Below are positions 58,567-64,000 of a stretch of DNA of 64,000 bases, piece by piece. Every line of letters starts with the position of its first letter. Positions within the stretch are counted from its first letter, which is position 1. The stretch comes from Streptomyces sp. Sge12. Its GTDB lineage: Bacteria > Actinomycetota > Actinomycetes > Streptomycetales > Streptomycetaceae. The stretch lies in assembly GCF_002080455.1 (NCBI RefSeq), contig NZ_CP020555.1, positions 6,624,501 to 6,688,500 of the forward strand. Direction: 5' to 3'. The notes beneath the pieces are model-generated. The model saw only the letters and a program-made list of their open reading frames with translations, was not told where the DNA came from and ran no database searches. The position numbers and the translations under genes were made by a program.

Positions 58567-61500
58567 ATGTCAGAGATATCCGCTGTGCCCATTCCTGACC
58601 AGGACAAGGGCCTCAACCAGATACGAGACCTGCTGGCCGGCGTCAACAGCGACTACGACCGCTGGATCGACCCGCAGGAACCGCTCTTCCTCGACTCGCT
58701 GGACGCCGTACGGTTCAAGTCCGCGATCGACACCGCGTGCACCGTCGACCTCCCGCTGGAGCTGTTCTTCGGCCACTGCACGCTCGAAACGCTCACCGGG
58801 GCGCTCCTCAACCATGGTACGGACGGCGGGTCGGTCCCGCAGCTGGTTCCGGCACCCGAGCACGACCACGAGCCCTTCGCCCTCACCGACGTCCAGCAGG
58901 CGTACTGGCTGGGCAGCCGGGGATTCGACCTCGGCGGGCGCTCCGCCCACTTCTACGTGGAAGTGGACCTGTTCACCGCCGACCGCGAGCGCGTCGAAGA
59001 GGCCTTCAACACCCTGATCGGCCGCCACGGCATGCTGCGGGCGACCCTGCTCCCCGACGGCCGCCAGCAGGTCGCGCGGGAGGTCCCGTACTACCGCTTC
59101 CGCCACGGCGACCTGAGCGGCGTCCCGGAGGCCGACGGCCGATGTCGGCTCGAAGAGACCCGCGAGGAGATGGCCGCCCAGGTCTTCGACCCGCACACCT
59201 GGCCGCTGTACGACATCCGCACCCACCGGCTGGACGCCGGCCGGCTCCGCCTCCACATCAGCATCGACCTGCTGCTCGTCGACGCCGGCAGCATCCAGGT
59301 GCTGCTGGCCGAGTGGATCCGCCTGGTCCTCGACCCCGACTCGCTCGGTCCGGCGCCGGAACCGACCTTCCGCGACTACCTCGACGGGGTCGCCGCGCAC
59401 CGTACGCAGCCGGGCCACGAGCAGGCCCGCGCCTACTGGCAGGGCCGCCTCGACACCCTGCCGCCCGCACCCGAGCTGCCCGTCCGCGCGCTCGCCGACT
59501 CCGGGGCGGCACCCGCCTTCGTACGCCGCGAGCGCCGGCTGACCGGCCGGGTGTGGCGGCAGCTCAGGGACCGCGCCAACGCCCTCGGCGTCACCCCCTC
59601 CGTGCTGCTGTGCGCCGCGTACGCGCAGGTCCTGCGCACCTGGAGCCGCAGCTCCCGGTTCACCCTCAACCTGACCCTCGCCGACCGGCCGCGCTGGCAC
59701 GCCGACATCGACCGGCTGATCGGCGACTTCACCAGCACCATCCTGCTGGAGTGCGATCTCGGCGGCGCGCCCGACCTCGCGGTCGCCGCACAGCGGATCC
59801 AGACGCAGCTGCGGCAGGACCTGGCACACGCCCGCTTCAGCGGAGTCGAGGTGCAGCGCGAGCTGGGGCGGCGCGGTGACGCCACCCAGGCGCGGATGCC
59901 CGTGGTGTTCACCAGTCTGCTGCGTGAGCAGGACAGCCTCGGATCCCTCGAGGGCGTGGTCTTCGAGACCGCCTACGCCCTTTCCCAGACCCCGCAGGTC
60001 TACCTCGACAACCAGGTCGTGGCCCGCGGCAGCGACCTGCTGATCAGCTGGGACGCCGTGGAGGAGATGTTCCCCGAGGGCGTGCTCGACGACATGTTCG
60101 CCGCCTACCTCGACCTGGTCGCTGCCATCGCCGAACAGGAGGCACCGCCGCCGGTCACCCTGCCGGCGGAGCAGCGCGCCGTGCGCGGGGCCGTGAACGA
60201 CACCGCGGGACCGCTGCCGGACGAACTCCTGCACGCCGCCGTGGGCCGGCAGGCCGCCGCGCGGCCCGGGGCACCCGCCGTGATCACGGCCGACACCACG
60301 CTCACCTACGGCGAACTCGACCGCATGGCCGACCGGATCGCCCACCGGCTGCGCGCACTCGGCGCGGCCCCCAACACCCTCGTTGCCGTCCTCATGCACA
60401 AGGGGTGGCAGCAGATCCCCGCCGTCCTCGGCGTGCTCCGCTCCGGCGCGGCCTACCTGCCGGTGGACGCGGGCCTGCCGCAGGAGCGCATCGACCAGCT
60501 GATCGCGGCGGGCCGCGCGGCGGTGGCCCTCGTCCAGCCCGGCGGCCGCGTCCCGGCGGGCGTCACCGCCCTGGTCGTGGACCGGCAGCCGGGGGAGGAC
60601 CGGCAGTCGGAGGAGGACCGGCCGGACGGACCGCAGGGCGCCGGGGAACCGGCCGACGCCCCGGCCACCGGCCCCGACGACCTCGCGTACGTCATCTTCA
60701 CCTCGGGCTCGACCGGCCGCCCCAAGGGGGTGATGATCACCCACCGTTCGGCGGTCAACACCGTCGACGACATCAGCAGCCGCTTCGCCGTCGGCCCCCG
60801 GGACCGCGTCCTCGGACTGTCCTCGCTCAGCTTCGACCTGTCCGTCTACGACGTCTTCGGCGTGCTCGGAGCCGGCGGCGCCCTGGTGCTGCCCGCACCC
60901 GGCGAGGCCCGCGACCCCGGCCGCTGGGCCGCCCTGGCCGACGAGCACCGGGTGACGCTGTGGAACACCGTCCCGCCCCTGCTCGAACTGCTGGTCGAGC
61001 ACTGCGAACAGCAGGGCGCCGGCTTCCCGCGATCGCTGCGGACGGCCCTGCTCAGCGGCGACTGGATCCCGCTGACCCTGCCCGGCCGGGTCCGGGCCAT
61101 CGCCGACCGGGCGCCCGAGCTGATCAGCCTGGGGGGCGCGACCGAGGCCGCGATCTGGTCGATCTGGCACCCGATCGAGGGGATCGATCCCGGGTGGCGC
61201 AGCGTTCCGTACGGCACCCCGCTACGGAACCAGACCTTCCATGTCCTGGACGCCGAACTCACCGACAAGCCGGACCACGTCACCGGCGACCTCCACATCG
61301 GGGGCGCGGGCGTGGCCCAGGGCTACTGGGACGACCCCGGGCGCACCGCGGCGCAGTTCATCGTCCACCCGGTCACCGGCGAGCGCCTCTACCGCACGGG
61401 CGACCTGGGCCGCTACCGACCTGACGGCACCCTCGAACTCCTCGGCCGGGACGACTTCCAGGTCAAGATCGGTGGTCACCGGATCGAACTCGGCGAGATC

Positions 61501-63321
61501 GAGGCCGTGCTCGCCGCCCATCCCGGCGTGCGGACCGCGGTCGTCGTGGCCCGTGACGCGCGGCGGCTCATCGGCTACGCCGTGCCCGAGAGCGGGGCCG
61601 CACCCGCGGAGGAGGAGCTGCGCAGCCACCTCGCGGCCAAGCTGCCCTCGTACATGGTCCCCTCGGCCGTGGTGATCCTGGACCGCTTGCCGATCGGCCC
61701 CAACGGAAAGCTCGACCGGCGCGCGCTGCCCGTGCCGGAGGCCACCGCCCCGGGGGACGAGCCTCCGGCCACCCCGGCCGAGGAGACGCTGGCCCGCGCC
61801 TGGGCCTCCGTACTCCCGGTGCAGCGGATCGGGCGCCACGACAACTTCAACGCGCTCGGCGGGGACTCGCTCCTCGGCGTGCGCGTCGTGGCCAAGGCCG
61901 CCGAACAGGGCCTCCACCTCACCCTCGCGGACTTCTTCGCCCACCCGACCGTTGCCGAACAGGCCGCCCTCGCCACGGACCGTCCGCCGGCCGACGCGGA
62001 CCAGCGGGAGATCACCGGCCGGGCCGGCCTCTCACCCAGCCAGCTCTGGTTCTTCGAGCAGGACTTCGCCGACGCGGACCACTGGAACGGCATGTGGCCC
62101 GTCTTCGAGCTGGACCGGCGGCTGGAACCCGGACCGCTGCGCGAGGCCCTCGCCACCGTGCTCGCGCACCACGACGGGCTGCGCGCCGAGTTCCGCAGCA
62201 CGCCGGAGCAGGGGCCGCACGCGGAGCTGCCCCCGGCCCGGCCCCTGGAGGCCGCCGCGGTCACGGAGGTCGACCTCGGCGCCGTCGCCGACGCCGACAT
62301 CGAGGCGGAGATCGCCCGGCACGTCGCCCTGCGCAACGGCGGGCTCGACCTGGCCACCGGCACGACCGTCCGGCTCACCCAGTTCGACCTCGGCCCGCGG
62401 CGCCGCCCGCGGCTCCTCGTCAGCGCCCACTGGCTGGTCATGGACTACTACTCCTCCCGGGTGTTCTACGAGGACCTGCGCACCGCCTACTTCGCCCTCG
62501 AACGGGGCGACGCACCGGTCCTGCCGCCGAAGACGGCCGCACTGCCGCAGGCGGCGGAGCAACTCCACGCCCACGCGGCGAGCGAGGAGGTCACGGCCGA
62601 ACTCCCCTACTGGAGCAGGCTCGCCGACCTGTCGCCCGCACCGCTGCCCGTGGACCACCGGGTGGGCCCCAACACACAGGCCTCCGCCGTCCGCCACTTC
62701 ACGGAGGTGACCGGAGCGACCGCGGACGCCGTGCTGAACGGCCTCTCCCGCCGGCAGGGGACCGAGATACGCGAGGTGCTGCTGACCGCCCTCGCCCGCG
62801 CCGTGACCGACTGGACCGGGCAGCCGGAACTGGTCGTCGAGGTCGAGGGACACGGCCGCCGGCGGGCCTTCGGAGCACTGGACATCTCCCGTACCGTCGC
62901 CCGTTTTTCCACTCTGTCACCGCTGGTGCTGCGCCCGGGCGACCTCGCCCAGGTACGCGACCAGATCCGCGAGATGCCCCACCAGGGCGTCGGATACGGC
63001 CTGCTGCGGTATCTGCACCCCGACCCGGCGGTGCGGGCCCGGATGGCCGAGGTCCCGGTACCCGAGATCGGCTTCAACTACTGGGGAGACGTCAGCGAGT
63101 ACTTCACCGGTGACGCCCGGCCGGTCGTCGACTCCTTCGGCCACCACCGCAGCGACCGCGGCCACCGGACCCGGACCCTCGACCTGATGGCGATGGCCTC
63201 GGACGGCACCCTGCGGCTGGTGTGGACCTACAGCAGCAACCTGCACACGGAGGCGACGGTCCGGGCCCTGGCCGACCGCCTCATCGACGAACTGCACGCC
63301 CTGGCGCGGAGCGCCGGATGA
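58567..63321 (+). CDS. NRPS: carrier, cyclisation, cysteine adenylation, carrier, epimerisation-like
   Basis: The 1584-residue synthetase reads as follows. (1) N-terminal carrier, phosphopantetheine Ser44 in FLDSLDAV. (2) Cyclisation domain ~104-540: start ALTDVQQAYWLGS and the Cy signature DxxxxDxxS (D234, D239, S242) in place of HHxxxDG. (3) Adenylation domain ~553-1060 (YVIFTSGSTGRPKG, YRTGDLGRY, NGKLDRR) whose specificity residues read D757 L758 Y761 N800 L828 S830 L855 I863 W864, the known cysteine code. (4) Carrier with Ser1101 in LGGDSLLG. (5) C-terminal epimerisation-type domain ~1145-1580 (DISRTVARF, GVGYGLLRY, FNYWGD) whose HHxxxDG is HWLVMDY, so the catalytic second His is Trp. No thioesterase is present. 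Predicted chemistry: an acyl chain on carrier 1 condensed with Cys to a thiazoline. Confidence 0.95.
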   Translation: MSEISAVPIPDQDKGLNQIRDLLAGVNSDYDRWIDPQEPLFLDSLDAVRFKSAIDTACTVDLPLELFFGHCTLETLTGALLNHGTDGGSVPQLVPAPEHDHEPFALTDVQQAYWLGSRGFDLGGRSAHFYVEVDLFTADRERVEEAFNTLIGRHGMLRATLLPDGRQQVAREVPYYRFRHGDLSGVPEADGRCRLEETREEMAAQVFDPHTWPLYDIRTHRLDAGRLRLHISIDLLLVDAGSIQVLLAEWIRLVLDPDSLGPAPEPTFRDYLDGVAAHRTQPGHEQARAYWQGRLDTLPPAPELPVRALADSGAAPAFVRRERRLTGRVWRQLRDRANALGVTPSVLLCAAYAQVLRTWSRSSRFTLNLTLADRPRWHADIDRLIGDFTSTILLECDLGGAPDLAVAAQRIQTQLRQDLAHARFSGVEVQRELGRRGDATQARMPVVFTSLLREQDSLGSLEGVVFETAYALSQTPQVYLDNQVVARGSDLLISWDAVEEMFPEGVLDDMFAAYLDLVAAIAEQEAPPPVTLPAEQRAVRGAVNDTAGPLPDELLHAAVGRQAAARPGAPAVITADTTLTYGELDRMADRIAHRLRALGAAPNTLVAVLMHKGWQQIPAVLGVLRSGAAYLPVDAGLPQERIDQLIAAGRAAVALVQPGGRVPAGVTALVVDRQPGEDRQSEEDRPDGPQGAGEPADAPATGPDDLAYVIFTSGSTGRPKGVMITHRSAVNTVDDISSRFAVGPRDRVLGLSSLSFDLSVYDVFGVLGAGGALVLPAPGEARDPGRWAALADEHRVTLWNTVPPLLELLVEHCEQQGAGFPRSLRTALLSGDWIPLTLPGRVRAIADRAPELISLGGATEAAIWSIWHPIEGIDPGWRSVPYGTPLRNQTFHVLDAELTDKPDHVTGDLHIGGAGVAQGYWDDPGRTAAQFIVHPVTGERLYRTGDLGRYRPDGTLELLGRDDFQVKIGGHRIELGEIEAVLAAHPGVRTAVVVARDARRLIGYAVPESGAAPAEEELRSHLAAKLPSYMVPSAVVILDRLPIGPNGKLDRRALPVPEATAPGDEPPATPAEETLARAWASVLPVQRIGRHDNFNALGGDSLLGVRVVAKAAEQGLHLTLADFFAHPTVAEQAALATDRPPADADQREITGRAGLSPSQLWFFEQDFADADHWNGMWPVFELDRRLEPGPLREALATVLAHHDGLRAEFRSTPEQGPHAELPPARPLEAAAVTEVDLGAVADADIEAEIARHVALRNGGLDLATGTTVRLTQFDLGPRRRPRLLVSAHWLVMDYYSSRVFYEDLRTAYFALERGDAPVLPPKTAALPQAAEQLHAHAASEEVTAELPYWSRLADLSPAPLPVDHRVGPNTQASAVRHFTEVTGATADAVLNGLSRRQGTEIREVLLTALARAVTDWTGQPELVVEVEGHGRRRAFGALDISRTVARFSTLSPLVLRPGDLAQVRDQIREMPHQGVGYGLLRYLHPDPAVRARMAEVPVPEIGFNYWGDVSEYFTGDARPVVDSFGHHRSDRGHRTRTLDLMAMASDGTLRLVWTYSSNLHTEATVRALADRLIDELHALARSAG

Positions 63322-64000
63322 ACGGGGAAGAGAAGACCATGGACCATCCGCGTCCCGAGGACATGTTCGGCGCGGTCACCGTGCCCGAGGTCCTGGAACT
63401 CGCCGCCACGACCCCCCGGGGCATCACCGTGGTCAACCGGCAACTGGACCGGACGCCACTGCCGTACGCGCTGCTGGCCGCCGGAGCGCGGCGGGTGGCG
63501 GGCGGGCTGGCCCGGGCGGGTGTCGCGAAGGGGGACCGCGTCGCGATCGTCTCCTCCACCTCGCCCGGCTTCCTGCTCAGCCTCTTCGGCGTCTGGCGGG
63601 CGGGCGCCGTCCCCGTCATCCTGCCCCTGCCGCACCGGCTCTCGGACCTGCCCGACTTCATCGCCGAGATCAACCGCAGGCTCGACCACGTGGACGCGCG
63701 CTGCGTGGTGGTCGCCGATGCCTTCGGCGACTTCGTCACCGGCCGGATCACCGGCGACCGGCCCGTGCTGACCTGCGGCGAACTGGCCGCGGAGCGCACG
63801 GAGATCAGCGGTCCGGTCCCGGTCGGCCCCGAGGACCTCGCCTACCTGCAGTTCACCTCCGGCACCACCGGCCTGCCCCGCGCGGTCGCGCTCACCCACC
63901 GGCAGATGCTCACCAACGCCGCCGTCTGCTGCGAGCGGCTCGAACTGGAGCGGGACCGCAGCGTCCACGTCAGCTGGCTGCCGCTCTACCACGACATGGG
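63318..64000 (+). CDS. Fatty-acyl-AMP ligase-like adenylating enzyme, 5' part
   Basis: The frame overlaps the NRPS stop (ATGA at 63318); ATG 63339 is an alternative. It is open to the window edge, giving 227 residues. Features include the ATP loop LAYLQFTSGTTGLPRAVALTH and VSWLPLYHDMG, which is strongly characteristic of fatty-acyl-AMP ligases (FAAL) that load carrier proteins. LFGVWRAGAVPVILPLPHRL fits the same group. Translational coupling to the NRPS suggests it activates the acyl starter and loads it on the N-terminal carrier. Whether the starter is a simple fatty acid or a diacid such as pimelate cannot be told from this fragment. Confidence 0.88.
   Translation, partial: MNGEEKTMDHPRPEDMFGAVTVPEVLELAATTPRGITVVNRQLDRTPLPYALLAAGARRVAGGLARAGVAKGDRVAIVSSTSPGFLLSLFGVWRAGAVPVILPLPHRLSDLPDFIAEINRRLDHVDARCVVVADAFGDFVTGRITGDRPVLTCGELAAERTEISGPVPVGPEDLAYLQFTSGTTGLPRAVALTHRQMLTNAAVCCERLELERDRSVHVSWLPLYHDM

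Noticed and set aside
58567..63321. Siderophore (yersiniabactin/pyochelin-like) synthetase as the first interpretation of the Cy-A(Cys) module
   Set aside because: No salicylate synthase, reductase of the Irp3 type, TonB-independent siderophore uptake or iron-box was seen in the window, while an avidin gene is adjacent; not excluded until the sequence beyond 64 kb is read.

Overview
The window is very GC-rich (roughly 70% or more by eye), dense with genes, and uses GTG, TTG and possibly CTG starts. It looks like chromosomal DNA of a Streptomyces. Several neighbourhoods are typical of that genus: an ureABCFGD cluster, bioDAB divergent from bioF, murT-gatD, a three-gene DUF397/XRE/ATPase module, a DUF5999 protein, and CBS-domain membrane proteins beside purB. 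No tRNA, rRNA, CRISPR array or complete transposon was found.

Layout. 1-7.6 kb: the tail of an SbcC-type exonuclease, an Lrp/AsnC regulator divergent from a rhodanese, a DUF885 protein, an ACT+GNAT protein and a PhoD phosphatase. 7.8-11 kb: an alpha/beta hydrolase, a GntR/UTRA regulator with a DasR-like operator over its promoter, and a ROK regulator. 11-15.4 kb: a two-component system divergent from an ABC-2 transporter around a 28-bp perfect palindrome, an orphan gene, and a 194-bp MITE-like palindromic insertion lying exactly between two TAG stop codons. 15.4-21.4 kb: a uracil-DNA glycosylase with a CTG start, purB, an SGNH hydrolase, two CNNM/CBS proteins, and a GNAT gene with no stop codon. 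21.4-26.1 kb: biotin biosynthesis (bioD, bioA, bioB; bioF divergent). 26.1-28.3 kb: a WhiJ-like module and a VOC protein. 28.6-33.2 kb: urease. 33.4-44.6 kb: a secreted peptidase, PlsC, CtaG, 6-phosphofructokinase, GatD-MurT, peptide deformylase, a TetR regulator divergent from an acyl-CoA dehydrogenase, and smaller proteins. 45-48.2 kb: a STAND ATPase without an effector domain and a fibronectin-III lipoprotein.

From about 48.3 kb the content looks accessory. A five-gene ABC importer follows a near-perfect Nur (nickel-responsive Fur-family) box, so it is read as nikABCDE, a likely nickel source for the urease encoded 15 kb upstream. A secreted beta-propeller-like protein comes next.

The right end is the most interesting part. 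It holds a streptavidin-like secreted biotin-binding protein, an MFS transporter, an SDR-like protein, a 1584-residue NRPS (carrier, cyclisation, cysteine-specific adenylation, carrier, degenerate epimerisation-like domain), and a fatty-acyl-AMP-ligase-like enzyme cut by the window edge. Acyl activation plus cysteine heterocyclisation beside a biotin-sequestering protein predicts a 2-alkyl-thiazoline/thiazolidine product. This fits a biotin antimetabolite of the acidomycin (actithiazic acid) type, secreted together with an avidin that removes biotin. The domain assignments come from the sequence; the product is inference.
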